This document shows positions 8,416 through 17,490 of a stretch of 64,000 bases of DNA, one piece after another (the stretch's first letter is position 1; every line of letters starts with the position of its first letter). The position numbers and the translations under genes are program-made. Source of the DNA: Zhihengliuella sp. ISTPL4 (GTDB lineage: Bacteria; Actinomycetota; Actinomycetes; Actinomycetales; Microbacteriaceae); NCBI RefSeq assembly GCF_002848265.1, contig NZ_CP025422.1:496001-560000 (forward strand), written 5' to 3'. Below the pieces are notes generated by a model that was not told where the DNA came from, ran no database searches, and was given only the letters and a program-made list of their open reading frames with translations.

Positions 8416-9920
8416 GTGCGGCGCTGGAAGTCGAGGGGTTGCGGATCGCCTTCGCGGGGACCCCCGTGGTGGAGGACGTCTCGTTCGCCGTGCAGCCCGG
8501 CGAGTGCGTGGCGATCGTGGGGGAGTCGGGGGCAGGGAAGTCGCTCTCGGCGCGCGCCCTGCTCGGCCTCACGCCGCGGGCCGCCGAGGTCGTGGTCGAC
8601 CGGCTCCGCATCGGCGGCGTGGACGCCGCCGCGCTGACGGAGCACGCCTGGCGGCGGGTCCGCGGGGCCGAGATCGGTCTCGTCTCGCAGGACGCCCTCG
8701 TGTCGCTGGACCCGCTGCGCCGGATCGCGGACGAGATCGCGGAACCGCTGCGGCTGCACCGCCTCGTGCGCGGGCGCGCGGCGGTCGCTGCGCGGGTGCG
8801 GGAGCTTCTCGGACGGGTGTGGATGCCCGACCCCGACCGCCGTGCACGGCAGCGTCCACAGGAGCTCTCCGGAGGATTGCGGCAGCGCGCGCTCATCGCC
8901 TCGGCGCTGGCCGGGAACCCCGCGGTGCTCGTCGCGGATGAGCCCACCACGGCCCTGGACGCGACCGTGCAGGCGCGGATCCTCGTGCTGCTGCGGGAGA
9001 TCGTCGACGACGGCACCGCCGTGGTCTTCATCAGTCACGACTTCGCGGCGGTGCGCCGGGTGGCGGACCGCGTGCTGGTGATGAAGGACGGCCGGATCGT
9101 GGAGTCCGGCCCGGTCGCGGCTGTGCTCGCCTCTCCCGAGCACCCGTACACGCAGCAGCTCATCGCGGCGACGATGCACGAGCCGCGAGAGGAGCGCGCC
9201 GCGCTCTCCGAGGCCGTACTCGTCGCGGAGGGCTTGTCCAAGGCGTTCGGCGGGGTGCCGGCCGTCGTCGACGCGTCGTTCACGGTGTCCGCGGGGCGGA
9301 CGCTGGGCGTCGTCGGCGAATCCGGATCGGGCAAGACGACCCTGGCGCGGATGCTGGTCGGTGTCGAGAGGCCGGATGCGGGCGTGTTGCGCTGGACCGG
9401 GACCCGACGCGTGCAGCTCGTACACCAGAACCCGCTCGGCGCCTTCGACCCGCGGTGGACGATCGGGCGATCGCTGGAGGAGGCTCTGGAGGCAGGAGGC
9501 GTGCCGCGCGGGGAGCGTCGGACGCGGGTGCGTGCGCTGCTCGCGGAAGTCGGGCTCGATGAGAGTCTGGCGGCGCGGCGGCCGGAGGCCCTGTCGGGCG
9601 GGCAGCGGCAGCGGGCGGCCCTGGCCCGAGCGCTCGCCGCCGATCCCGAGGTCCTGGTCCTGGATGAGCCCGTCTCGGCTCTCGACCCGTCGGTGCGGGA
9701 ACGCGTGCTCCGCCTTCTCGCGCGGGTGCAGGAGGAGCGGCGGCTCACGATGGTCTTCGTCTCCCATGACCTCGACGTCGTCGGCGCCGTCGCGGACGAC
9801 GTGGTGGTCATGCAGGACGGCCGGATCGTGGAGCAGGGGCCTGCGCAGGAGGTGTTCGCCGCCCCGCAGCATCCGTTCACCCGGGAGCTGCTCGCGGCGA
9901 GTGGCCCCGTCAGTCCGTGA
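8412..9920 (+). CDS. ABC transporter ATP-binding protein with two fused ATPase domains (DppD-DppF type)
   Basis: 502 residues containing two complete ABC ATPase domains. Domain 1 has Walker A GESGAGKS (about 37-44), signature LSGGLRQR, and Walker B VLVADEPT. Domain 2 has Walker A GESGSGKTT (about 302-310), signature LSGGQRQRAALARAL and Walker B LVLDEPVSALDP. Dipeptide importers often use two separate ATPases; fusion into one chain is common in actinobacteria and keeps the 1:1 ratio. The start at ATG 8412 follows from the four-base overlap with the permease stop and from the domain 1 N-terminus. The 3' end overlaps by 11 bases the end of a convergent gene on the other strand. Confidence 0.93.
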   Translation: MSAALEVEGLRIAFAGTPVVEDVSFAVQPGECVAIVGESGAGKSLSARALLGLTPRAAEVVVDRLRIGGVDAAALTEHAWRRVRGAEIGLVSQDALVSLDPLRRIADEIAEPLRLHRLVRGRAAVAARVRELLGRVWMPDPDRRARQRPQELSGGLRQRALIASALAGNPAVLVADEPTTALDATVQARILVLLREIVDDGTAVVFISHDFAAVRRVADRVLVMKDGRIVESGPVAAVLASPEHPYTQQLIAATMHEPREERAALSEAVLVAEGLSKAFGGVPAVVDASFTVSAGRTLGVVGESGSGKTTLARMLVGVERPDAGVLRWTGTRRVQLVHQNPLGAFDPRWTIGRSLEEALEAGGVPRGERRTRVRALLAEVGLDESLAARRPEALSGGQRQRAALARALAADPEVLVLDEPVSALDPSVRERVLRLLARVQEERRLTMVFVSHDLDVVGAVADDVVVMQDGRIVEQGPAQEVFAAPQHPFTRELLAASGPVSP

Positions 9921-10551
9921 CGATGATCCCCAGCCCCGCCGCCATCACCGACGCGAGCTGCTGCACCTGCACCGAAGAGAGAGTCGCTCCGCGCAGGCTC
10001 TGGACGTCGAGGTAGGACAGCGCGTCGAGACCGCGGAGATCGAGGTCCTTCGCCCGCAGGCCCCGAGGGTCGACCTCGTCGCTGCGCGTGGTCTGGAACC
10101 GGACGCGCGTCAGTTCGGCCTGCGGGAGGTCGATCGTGCGCATGTCACAGCCCACCACGTCGACGTCTTCGGCGCGGGCGGCGCCCAGGTTCAGGTAGTC
10201 GATGCGCACGTCCCGCAGCTCGAGCTCGGCCACGCGGGCGTCACCCAGGTCGAGGGTCCCGATGCGGCCGCCCGTGATCCGGAGTCGACGGATGCTCGCG
10301 TTCCGCAGCCGGAGCGACGCGATGCGCGGTTCGGGCAGGTCGACATCGAGGAGCGTGGCCCCGGTGAGGTCGATGCTGTCGGCGTCGGCCTGCACCGCGC
10401 ACTGCTCGAGCGTGGCGTACGCGAGGTCGACGGTGCCCGCGAGGTCCATTGCGGCGGCGAGGAGGTCGGCCCGGCGCGCGGCTTCACGGGGCTCCAGCAC
10501 GGGCGGGAGGTCGGGCGCGGACACACGGGGTGCGGTCGGGGAGTTCGGCAT
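9910..10551 (-). CDS. Pentapeptide-repeat-like protein of unknown function
   Basis: 213 residues. From about residue 40 onward the sequence has five-residue periodicity with a leucine, isoleucine or phenylalanine at every fifth position (for example IDLTGATLLDVDLPEPRIA, TLDLGDARVAEL, LRDVRIDYLNLG), the hallmark of a right-handed quadrilateral beta-helix. Such proteins are sometimes DNA mimics that protect gyrase, but most have no known role. There is no signal peptide or membrane helix. It lies convergent to the ABC operon, overlapping it by 11 bases, and divergent from the ileS leader. Confidence 0.7.
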   Translation of the reverse strand: MPNSPTAPRVSAPDLPPVLEPREAARRADLLAAAMDLAGTVDLAYATLEQCAVQADADSIDLTGATLLDVDLPEPRIASLRLRNASIRRLRITGGRIGTLDLGDARVAELELRDVRIDYLNLGAARAEDVDVVGCDMRTIDLPQAELTRVRFQTTRSDEVDPRGLRAKDLDLRGLDALSYLDVQSLRGATLSSVQVQQLASVMAAGLGIIVTD

Positions 10552-10663
10552 CCTCCGAGGCTATGTCCTCCCTCCGACACCTCCGTCCCTTCTCCCGGGC
10601 CGAGCAGGTTCCGGCGGGTCTTGCCGCGACCTCGAAGGGAATCCGCAAGGGGAGGAGCACGCG

Positions 10664-10669
10664 TACAAT
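10664..10669 (+). promoter_or_regulatory. Possible -10 element of the ileS transcript
   Basis: TACAAT lies about ten bases before the point where the T-box stem I would begin. No convincing -35 hexamer is present at 17-18 bases. Its position fits the start of the ileS leader RNA, but this is inference. Confidence 0.4.
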
Positions 10670-10675
10670 GGCGGT

Positions 10676-10890
10676 ACGAGCATCGATCCGGCCATCACCG
10701 GGGAGCTCTCGGAAGAACGGTCCGGCGACGGACTCAGTAGAACCGAGCGGGGCAGGCCCGTCACAGCCGCAGTGAGAGTGGTCCGTGGGTCCCCGAGCTT
10801 GTCGAGGGGATGCAGGGGCACGCGAGGTGGTACCGCGGTCCGCGAGGATCGTCCTCGCAGCAGCATCCGCCACGACGACCACTGCGAGAG
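10676..10890 (+). promoter_or_regulatory. T-box leader of ileS, isoleucine specifier, translational type
   Basis: The 342-base gap before ileS holds a T-box RNA that senses uncharged tRNA-Ile. The specifier codon is ATC at 10694-10696 inside GGCCATCACCGGGGAGC, followed by TCGGAAGAAC. The T-box core GGTGGTACCGCGG at 10826-10838 would pair with the tRNA acceptor end. A perfect 7-bp hairpin (GCGAGGA/TCCTCGC, 10842-10858) follows, and the ribosome site GAGAG sits just before ATG 10894. No U-tract terminator is visible, in line with the actinobacterial ileS T-boxes that act on translation rather than termination. A REP-like palindrome is embedded at 10789-10809. Confidence 0.88.
10789..10809. repeat. 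REP-like palindrome inside the ileS leader
   Basis: The segment TCCCCGAGCTTGTCGAGGGG folds into an imperfect hairpin with one bulged A and a GCTTG loop. It resembles a short palindrome (CTGAGCCTGTCGAAGGG type) that I know as frequent in Microbacteriaceae genomes; that recollection is not checked. Its reverse complement core (TTCGACAGGCTCAG) recurs inside the ileS gene at 13083-13096. Confidence 0.6.
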
Positions 10891-10893
10891 ACC

Positions 10894-13800
10894 ATGACCT
10901 ACCCGCGCTCCTCCTTCGGCCCCGCTGCCGACCAGGCCGCCACTGTGGCGCCGAGCCCCCGCTTCCCGCAGATCGAGGAGGAGGTGCTCGACTTCTGGAA
11001 GACCGACGACACCTTCCGCGCCTCCATCGAGCAGCGCGAGGGCGCGCCGGAGTGGGTGTTCTACGACGGTCCTCCGTTCGCGAACGGCCTCCCACACTAC
11101 GGCCACCTGCTCACGGGCTACGCGAAGGACGTGTTCCCCCGCTTCCAGACCATGATCGGGCACAAGGTCGACCGTGTCTTCGGGTGGGACACCCACGGGC
11201 TGCCGGCCGAGCTCGAGGCGATGAAGCAGCTCGGGATCACCGAGAAGAGCGAGATCGAGGAGATGGGGATCGACGTCTTCAACGAGAAGGCGCGCTCCTC
11301 GGTCCTGAAGTACACGCGGGAGTGGGAGGACTACGTCACCCGTCAGGCCCGGTGGGTGGACTTCGAGCGCGGCTACAAGACGCTCGACCTCGGCTACATG
11401 GAGAGCGTGCTCTGGGCCTTCAAGACCCTGTACGACAAGGGACTCGCCTACGAGGGCTACCGCGTCCTCCCGTACTGCTGGCGCGATGAGACGCCGTTGT
11501 CCGCCCACGAGCTGCGCATGGACGACGACGTCTACCAGATGCGACAGGACCCGTCGGTCACGGTCACCTTCCCGCTCACCGGGGCGAAGGCCGAGGCGCT
11601 GGGTCTCACCGGGGTCCGAGCCCTCGCCTGGACGACGACCCCGTGGACCCTGCCGACCAACCTCGCGCTCGCGGTGGGGCCGGACATCGAGTACGTCGTG
11701 CTGCCCGCCGGTCCCGCCGGCGCCTCCGACGTGCACCAGGGGCGCGCCGCTCCCTCGGCCGACCAGCTCGCCGTCGAGGCCTCCGCACACCGCTACCTGC
11801 TCGCGAAGGACCTGCTCGGCGGCTACGCCAAGGACCTGGGCTACGAGAGCCCGGAGGACGCGCTCGCCGCGGTCGACGCCACGCTCCGCGGCGCCGAGCT
11901 TGCCGACATCACCTACGACCGCCTGTTCGACTACTACGCGGACGAGGAGACCTACGGCACGGGGAACGCCTGGCGCATCCTCGTCGACGACTACGTCACC
12001 ACGACCGACGGCACCGGCATCGTCCACCAGGCACCCGCCTATGGTGAGGACGACCAGCGCGTCGCCGGCGGGGCCGGCATCCCGACGATCCTGTCCCTCG
12101 ACGACGGCGGGCGCTTCCTCCCGAACGTCACCGATGTCGCGGGCGAGTTGTGGATGGAGGCGAACACCCCGCTCGTGCGGATCATCCGTGACAACGGCCG
12201 CCTGGTGCGGCTGCAGAGCTACGAGCACTCCTACCCGCACTGCTGGCGCTGCCGGAACCCCCTGATCTACAAGGCCGTGTCGAGCTGGTTCATCCGGGTC
12301 ACCGACATCAAGGACGACCTCCTCGCGAACAACGAGCAGATCACCTGGGTGCCGGAGAACGTGAAGGAGGGGCAGTTCGGCAAGTGGCTCGAGGGCGCTC
12401 GCGACTGGTCGATCAGCCGCAACCGCTACTGGGGCTCACCCATCCCGATCTGGAAGAGCGACGACCCGGAGTACCCGCGCGTCGACGCCTACGGCTCGCT
12501 GGAGGAGCTGGAGCGCGACTTCGGCACGCTGCCGCGCAACCCGGAGGGCGAGGTGGACCTGCATCGCCCCTACATCGACGATCTGACCAGGCCGAACCCG
12601 GACGACCCCACGGGCAAGAGCACGATGCGGCGCATCGGCGACGTCTTCGACGTGTGGTTCGACTCCGGCTCGATGCCGTACGCGCAGGTGCACTATCCGT
12701 TCGAGAACCAGGAGTGGTTCGACTCGCACTCCCCGGCGGACTTCATCGTGGAGTACATCGGCCAGACCCGCGGCTGGTTCTACGTCATGCACGTGCTCTC
12801 GACGGCGCTGTTCAACCGGCCGGCGTTCACGGGCGTCAGCTGCCACGGCATCGTGCTCGGCAGCGACGGCTACAAGATGTCGAAGTCGCTGCGGAACTAC
12901 CCTGACGTGTCCGAGGTGCTCGACCGCGACGGGTCCGACGCGATGCGCTGGTTCCTCATGTCCAGTGCGGTGCTCCGCGGCGGCAACCTCATCGTCACCG
13001 AGGAGGGCATCCGGTCCGGCGTGCGGGAGTTCCTGCTGCCGCTGTGGAACTCGTGGTACTTCTTCGCGACGTACGCGAATGCTTCGACAGGCTCAGCAAC
13101 CCAGGGAGGAGCAGGCTCAGCAACCCAGGGAGGCGGGTACGAGGCGTCGTGGCGCACCGACTCGACCGACGTCCTCGACCGGTACATCCTCGCGCGGTTG
13201 GGCCACCTCGTCCGCGAGGTCCGGGCCGATCTGGAGGGTCTGGACTCGACCACCGCGTCCGCGCGACTGCGCGACTTCGCCGAGGTGCTGACGAACTGGT
13301 ACATCCGCCGCTCGCGCGATCGGTTCTGGGTGGGCGTGACGGACGACCCGAAGAGCCGCGAGGCCTTCGACACGCTGTACACCGTGCTGGAGACCCTGTG
13401 CCGCGTGGCCGCGCCGCTCGTCCCGCTCATCAGCGAGCGCGTGTGGCAGGGCCTCACCGGCGGGCGCAGCGTGCACCTGCAGGACTGGCCGGATGCGGAC
13501 CAGTTCCCTGCCGCCGACGAGATCCGCGACGCCATGGATGCCGTCCGTGAGCTGTCGAGCGTCGGCAACGCGCTGCGCAAGAAGGAGAAGCTGCGCGTGC
13601 GGCTGCCGCTCGCACGGCTCACGGTGGTCTCTCCGCTCGCGGCCGACCTCGGCCAGTTCGAGGACATCCTCCGCGAGGAGCTCAACGTGAAGACCGTGGA
13701 GCTCGTCCCGCTGACCGATGAGGCGGCCGGGGAGTACGGCATCAGCCACCGGCTGAGCGTGAACGCCCGCGCCGCGGGTCCGCGCCTCGGCAAGGACGTG

Positions 13801-14352
13801 CAGAAGGCCATCCAGGCCGCGCGCTCGGGTGAATGGTCCGAGACCGACGGCGTCGTGACCGCCGGCGGCATCGCGCTGGAGCCCGCCGAGTACGACCTCG
13901 TCCTCGAGACCACGGGTCGCCCCGAAGGGGAGGCCCTGGCCATCGTCCCGTCCGGAGGGTTCGTCCTGCTCGACACCGACACGACGCCGGAGCTGGAGGC
14001 CGAGGGTCTGGCGCGCGACGTTATCCGCGCGACCCAGGAGACGCGGAAGAACGCGGGACTTGACGTGAGCGACCGCATTCGACTGAGGCTCTCCTTCGCT
14101 AACGCCGACGATGCGGACGCCGTTGCCGCCGCATTCGACGCCGCGCGAGTCGCTGAAGAAACGCTGGCCGAGGAGTATGCCGTCGTGGATCCGGATGGTT
14201 CCATCGCCCTCGGATACGCAGCCGTGTTTGCGGCGTCGGCGGACTCCGTTGCCGATGCTGCTATCGAATTCGCCGTGGATGTTCCGAGCGGGAAGTATGC
14301 CAACCGCGGTGACTTCACGATCTCCGTAACCAAGATCGAGGTGGGCGCATGA
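10894..14352 (+). CDS. ileS: Isoleucyl-tRNA synthetase
   Basis: 1152 residues; charges tRNA-Ile with isoleucine in the cytoplasm. It has the HIGH-type motif HYGH (about 68-71), the [11 protein letters not shown] segment of the editing domain, the WFDSGSMP region, KMSKS (about 661-665) and the anticodon-binding C-terminal half. Length and architecture fit the eukaryote-like long form common in actinobacteria. Start ATG 10894 follows a GAGAG ribosome site and the T-box leader; the longer open frame from 10810 runs through the leader RNA and is rejected. About residues 730-748 are a low-complexity insert ([17 protein letters not shown]) made by two copies of a 24-base repeat. The stop overlaps the folC start (ATGA). 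Confidence 0.97.
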   Translation: MTYPRSSFGPAADQAATVAPSPRFPQIEEEVLDFWKTDDTFRASIEQREGAPEWVFYDGPPFANGLPHYGHLLTGYAKDVFPRFQTMIGHKVDRVFGWDTHGLPAELEAMKQLGITEKSEIEEMGIDVFNEKARSSVLKYTREWEDYVTRQARWVDFERGYKTLDLGYMESVLWAFKTLYDKGLAYEGYRVLPYCWRDETPLSAHELRMDDDVYQMRQDPSVTVTFPLTGAKAEALGLTGVRALAWTTTPWTLPTNLALAVGPDIEYVVLPAGPAGASDVHQGRAAPSADQLAVEASAHRYLLAKDLLGGYAKDLGYESPEDALAAVDATLRGAELADITYDRLFDYYADEETYGTGNAWRILVDDYVTTTDGTGIVHQAPAYGEDDQRVAGGAGIPTILSLDDGGRFLPNVTDVAGELWMEANTPLVRIIRDNGRLVRLQSYEHSYPHCWRCRNPLIYKAVSSWFIRVTDIKDDLLANNEQITWVPENVKEGQFGKWLEGARDWSISRNRYWGSPIPIWKSDDPEYPRVDAYGSLEELERDFGTLPRNPEGEVDLHRPYIDDLTRPNPDDPTGKSTMRRIGDVFDVWFDSGSMPYAQVHYPFENQEWFDSHSPADFIVEYIGQTRGWFYVMHVLSTALFNRPAFTGVSCHGIVLGSDGYKMSKSLRNYPDVSEVLDRDGSDAMRWFLMSSAVLRGGNLIVTEEGIRSGVREFLLPLWNSWYFFATYANASTGSATQGGAGSATQGGGYEASWRTDSTDVLDRYILARLGHLVREVRADLEGLDSTTASARLRDFAEVLTNWYIRRSRDRFWVGVTDDPKSREAFDTLYTVLETLCRVAAPLVPLISERVWQGLTGGRSVHLQDWPDADQFPAADEIRDAMDAVRELSSVGNALRKKEKLRVRLPLARLTVVSPLAADLGQFEDILREELNVKTVELVPLTDEAAGEYGISHRLSVNARAAGPRLGKDVQKAIQAARSGEWSETDGVVTAGGIALEPAEYDLVLETTGRPEGEALAIVPSGGFVLLDTDTTPELEAEGLARDVIRATQETRKNAGLDVSDRIRLRLSFANADDADAVAAAFDAARVAEETLAEEYAVVDPDGSIALGYAAVFAASADSVADAAIEFAVDVPSGKYANRGDFTISVTKIEVGA
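13083..13134 (+). repeat. REP-like core plus two tandem 24-base repeats inside ileS
   Basis: CAGGCTCAGCAACCCAGGGAGG occurs at 13088 and again at 13112, a 24-base period that keeps the reading frame. The first copy is preceded by TTCGA, giving TTCGACAGGCTCAG, the reverse complement of the REP-like core in the leader. Encoded residues are mainly Gly, Ser, Ala, Thr and Gln, consistent with a surface loop between the catalytic core and the anticodon-binding region. Confidence 0.85.
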
Positions 14353-15701
14353 GTGCGAGAGACCGGGCCGACGCCGTCTACGAGACGCTGCTGAGCCGAG
14401 CCGGGGAACGGTGGGTGCAGCCGCGCAAGGAGCGGACGGCGCGCATCCTCGAGTATCTCGACGATCCGCAGCGCACCTACCGTGTCATCCACATCACCGG
14501 GACCAACGGCAAGACGTCGACCGCGCGGATGATCGAGAGCCTGCTGCGCGCCCATGATCTGCGCACCGGCCTGTTCACGAGCCCGCACCTGGAGCGCTTC
14601 ACCGAGCGCATCATGATCGACGGCGAGCCGATCGCGGACGAGGCCGTCGCCGACGCCTGGGACGAGATCGAGCCCTTCGTGGGGATCGTCGACGCCGAGC
14701 TCGAGGAGGCGGGGGAGGCCCCGCTGACGTTCTTCGAGCTGCTCACCGTCCTCGCCTTCGTCGCGGTCGCCGATGCGCCCGTCGATGTGCTCGTGCTCGA
14801 GGTCGGCATGGGCGGCGAGTGGGACTCCACGAACACCGCGGACGGCGACGTGGCGGTGTTCGCTCCGATCGACATCGACCATGCGGACCGCCTGGGAAGC
14901 ACCATCGCCGAGATCGCCCAGGTCAAGGCCGGCATCATCAAGGAAGGCGCTGCCGTCGTCTCCGCTCAGCAGCCCGCCGAGGCCGCCGACGTGCTGCGTC
15001 GCGTGGCCGCGGAGCGTCATGCCACCATCGCCTTCGAGGGGGAGGACTTCGGGCTCGCCGAGCAGAAGCTCGCCGTCGGCGGTCAGCTCCTCACCATCCG
15101 CGGCCTCGCCGGGCAGTACGAGGAGGAGTACCTGCCGCTGTACGGCGCCCACCAGGGCCACAACGCCGCCCTGGCCGTGGCCGCGGTCGAGTCGCTCATC
15201 GGCGGCGCCGCTCAGGCGATCGCGGGCGGAGTGATCTCGGACGGACTGCAGGGCAGCACGTCTCCCGGGCGCCTGCAGCTCCTCGGCATCGCCCCCACCG
15301 TCATCGTCGATGCCGCGCACAATCCGCATGGCGCCGCCGCGCTCGCCCAGGCTCTGGACGACAGCTTCGACTTCGACGAGTGGGGACTCGTGCTCGGCGT
15401 CCTCGCAGACAAGGACGCGGCGGGCATCGTCGCGCGTCTCGCACCCGCCGCCGCGCATGTGTTCGCGACCGCGCCGGAGTCCGACCGCGCCAGCGATGCC
15501 GACCTCATCGCCGACCTCGTCGAACAGGCCGGACAGCGCGCCACCGTGCACCCGTCGCTCGCGGACGCCGCTGATGCGGCCAGGGAGTGGGCGGCTTCGT
15601 CGGATCGTCGGGCGGTGGTCATCGCCGGCTCCGTCGTCCTCGCGGGCGAGGCGATCGCGCTCTCCGAGGAGGAGGACTGGAAGTCCGGGTGGCGCGCATG
15701 A
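14349..15701 (+). CDS. folC: Folylpolyglutamate synthase / dihydrofolate synthase
   Basis: 450 residues of the Mur ligase-like ATP-dependent family that adds glutamate to dihydropteroate or tetrahydrofolate. The ATP-binding P-loop is [11 protein letters not shown] (about 50-60), followed by [13 protein letters not shown], the [12 protein letters not shown] segment and, further on, DAAHNPHG. These match FolC closely. It begins with a four-base overlap with ileS and ends with a four-base overlap with the DUF4233 gene, so the four genes from ileS to ndk probably form one transcript. Confidence 0.95.
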   Translation: MSARDRADAVYETLLSRAGERWVQPRKERTARILEYLDDPQRTYRVIHITGTNGKTSTARMIESLLRAHDLRTGLFTSPHLERFTERIMIDGEPIADEAVADAWDEIEPFVGIVDAELEEAGEAPLTFFELLTVLAFVAVADAPVDVLVLEVGMGGEWDSTNTADGDVAVFAPIDIDHADRLGSTIAEIAQVKAGIIKEGAAVVSAQQPAEAADVLRRVAAERHATIAFEGEDFGLAEQKLAVGGQLLTIRGLAGQYEEEYLPLYGAHQGHNAALAVAAVESLIGGAAQAIAGGVISDGLQGSTSPGRLQLLGIAPTVIVDAAHNPHGAAALAQALDDSFDFDEWGLVLGVLADKDAAGIVARLAPAAAHVFATAPESDRASDADLIADLVEQAGQRATVHPSLADAADAAREWAASSDRRAVVIAGSVVLAGEAIALSEEEDWKSGWRA

Positions 15702-16111
15702 ACGCCGCGGCCCCGCGTCGACCGCGCGCACCGCGTACTCTCGTCCAGAAGCTCGCCCCGGTGGTGCTCGGTTTCGAGGCGATCGTCGTCTTCCTCGTCG
15801 GCCTCACCATCTTCGGCCTGAAGGCACTGCCGGCGGGCATCGAGCAGTGGTGGGGGATCGTGGGCGGCGCCGTCGTCGCCGTGGCGTGCGTCGTCATCGC
15901 GGGCATGATCACGAAGCCCTGGGCGATCCCCGCCGGCTGGATCGTGCAGATCGTCGTGGCCCTCTCGGCCATCGCCGTCCCCGCCGTGCTCCTCGTCGTC
16001 CTGATTTTCGGCGGCATGTGGGCGTATGCGACCATCATGGGGGCCCGCCTGGACGCACGACGCCCGAGCGAGTCTCCGACCGTGCAGAACGCAGACACAG
16101 AGAGTGAATGA
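15698..16111 (+). CDS. DUF4233 family membrane protein
   Basis: 137 residues with a basic N-terminus and about three to four hydrophobic helices (roughly 19-45, 50-70, 75-105). Its position directly after folC and before ndk is the usual place for DUF4233 proteins in actinobacteria; the function is unknown. ATG 15698 overlaps the folC stop and is preferred over the longer open frame starting at 15587, which lies inside folC. The ndk start is one base beyond its stop codon. Confidence 0.85.
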   Translation: MNAAAPRRPRAPRTLVQKLAPVVLGFEAIVVFLVGLTIFGLKALPAGIEQWWGIVGGAVVAVACVVIAGMITKPWAIPAGWIVQIVVALSAIAVPAVLLVVLIFGGMWAYATIMGARLDARRPSESPTVQNADTESE

Positions 16112-16112
16112 C

Positions 16113-16529
16113 ATGGCCACCGAAGAAACCCTCGTCCTCGTCAAGCCGGACGGTGTCGCCCGCGGCCTCACCGGCACGATCCTTGCCCGCATCGAGGCCA
16201 AGGGCTATGCGCTCGTCGACATCCGCCTCGTCGAGCCCGACCGCGACCTCCTCGCCGCTCACTACGCGGAGCACGAGGGCAAGCCGTTCTACGAGCCCCT
16301 TCTCGAGTTCATGATGTCCGGCCCCTCGGTGGCGATCCGTCTCGCGGGCAACCGCGTCATCGAGGGGTTCCGCTCCCTCGCGGGCACGACCGACCCCACG
16401 ACCGCCGCGCCGGGCACCATCCGCGGCGACTTCGGCCGCGACTGGGGCCTCCAGGTGCAGCAGAACCTCGTGCACGGCTCGGACAGCCCCGAGTCGGCCG
16501 CCCGCGAGCTGGGCATCTGGTTCGACTGA
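16113..16529 (+). CDS. ndk: Nucleoside diphosphate kinase
   Basis: 138 residues, the normal family length. It transfers the gamma phosphate between nucleoside triphosphates and diphosphates through a phosphohistidine. The active-site motif NLVHGSDS is at about 118-125 (catalytic H121), and the N-terminal LVLVKPDGVARG and IRGDFGRD segments are typical. ATG 16113 lies one base after the DUF4233 stop; the longer open frame from 16026 lies within that gene. A strong hairpin terminator follows. Confidence 0.97.
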   Translation: MATEETLVLVKPDGVARGLTGTILARIEAKGYALVDIRLVEPDRDLLAAHYAEHEGKPFYEPLLEFMMSGPSVAIRLAGNRVIEGFRSLAGTTDPTTAAPGTIRGDFGRDWGLQVQQNLVHGSDSPESAARELGIWFD

Positions 16530-16540
16530 CCCCGATCCTC

Positions 16541-16583
16541 ACGACGAAGCCCGTCCGCCGGAATGGCGGACGGGCTTCGTCGT
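16541..16583. terminator. Bidirectional hairpin terminator between ndk and the VKOR gene
   Basis: A perfect 19-bp inverted repeat (ACGACGAAGCCCGTCCGCC and its complement) with a five-base loop sits between two convergent genes. There is no long T-run, so it may act as a high-GC hairpin terminator in both directions. Confidence 0.85.
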
Positions 16584-16597
16584 TCGATCGAGCGGAC

Positions 16598-17209
16598 TCA
16601 GAAGAGGATCCTCGCCATCTCGCCGAGGAAGTCGAGTCCCTGCAGCTGCGCCAGGAAGATGATCAGCGCGTAGGCGATGACCGTCGCCAGCGGCACCCAC
16701 GGCATGAGCTTGTCGGCCGTGGCGCGGACCTTCGCGTTGCGCGTGAAGGTGCCGTTGCGGGCGAGGTGGACCATGGTCGCGAAGAAGGTGGGGATCGTCA
16801 CCGCCCAGGTGACCATGCACCAGGGGCAGAGCACGAAGAGGCTGTACAGGCTCTGCGCGATCAGCCAGCACACGAGGCCGAACGCGAAGGTGATGCCGAC
16901 GCCGAACGCCGCCCAGAACCACCGCGGGAACCGCGCGCCGGCGAGGATCGCGACGCCGACGACGAGCGGCGCCATCCAGCCGGTGAGGCCGATGATCGGG
17001 TTCGGGAAGCCGAACACCGATCCCTGCCACGACTGGAGGTTGACGCTGCACTGGATGAACGGGCTGAGGTCGCACCCGAGCGCTTCCTGCGGGTTCTCCA
17101 GCAGCGCGAACTTCTCGACGGTGAGCTGGAAGGCGGCGTACCAGCCGATGACGCTCGCGATGATCAACCACACGGCATAGACGACGGGGCGGGTGCGCTG
17201 CTCGCTCAT
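16598..17209 (-). CDS. Vitamin K epoxide reductase (VKOR) family membrane protein
   Basis: 203 residues with about five membrane helices. Actinobacterial VKOR reoxidises an extracytoplasmic DsbA-like thiol oxidase using menaquinone, driving disulfide bond formation. The loop cysteines C46 and C54 and the active-site CPWC motif (about 128-131) are all present, so the electron relay looks complete. A fused thioredoxin domain is not present, so the DsbA partner must be encoded elsewhere. It is convergent with ndk and divergent from the rne leader. Confidence 0.9.
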   Translation of the reverse strand: MSEQRTRPVVYAVWLIIASVIGWYAAFQLTVEKFALLENPQEALGCDLSPFIQCSVNLQSWQGSVFGFPNPIIGLTGWMAPLVVGVAILAGARFPRWFWAAFGVGITFAFGLVCWLIAQSLYSLFVLCPWCMVTWAVTIPTFFATMVHLARNGTFTRNAKVRATADKLMPWVPLATVIAYALIIFLAQLQGLDFLGEMARILF

Positions 17210-17490
17210 GCTCGGGATTATCCCAGCGACGGCTATGGAAAGGGCGAGAACCGCCCGGAGAAAACGGCTGAGGCCGGCGGGATGCCGCGATCAGACCGAT
17301 GTGGTGCGATAATGACCTGTGATGCGATGAACGGCGTTGCCGCGACACGCGTCGAGCAGACTTCGGGGCCCATGCCCCACGCGACCAGAGCCATGAGCCG
17401 GTCGCAGGCCGATTGAGTTCGCGGCACCCGCGGGTGCCGCATGAGATTTCACGGGACACGCAGTGACCCGTGCCAGGGAGCACGCCAGAG
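17210..17490 (+). promoter_or_regulatory. Long leader region upstream of the RNase E/G gene
   Basis: The 281 bases between the divergent VKOR and RNase E genes contain no convincing gene. Near its end is a perfect 20-base palindrome (GCGGCACCCGCGGGTGCCGC, 17421-17440), and GGGGCCCATGCCCC near 17367-17380 can form a small hairpin. A GATAAT hexamer at 17308-17313 could be a -10 element. RNase E genes in several bacteria are controlled through their own 5' leader; whether that holds here is inference. Confidence 0.4.

Noticed and set aside
7557-9872. 771-codon minus-strand frame over the ABC permease and ATPase genes
   Set aside because: Shadow of genes with intact Walker motifs; no recognisable domain.
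12897-15731. 944-codon open frame on the minus strand across ileS and folC
   Set aside because: It lies wholly over two clear synthetase genes. Long antisense frames are expected in high-GC DNA where stops are rare; the protein is Ser/Arg/Gly-rich with no domain.
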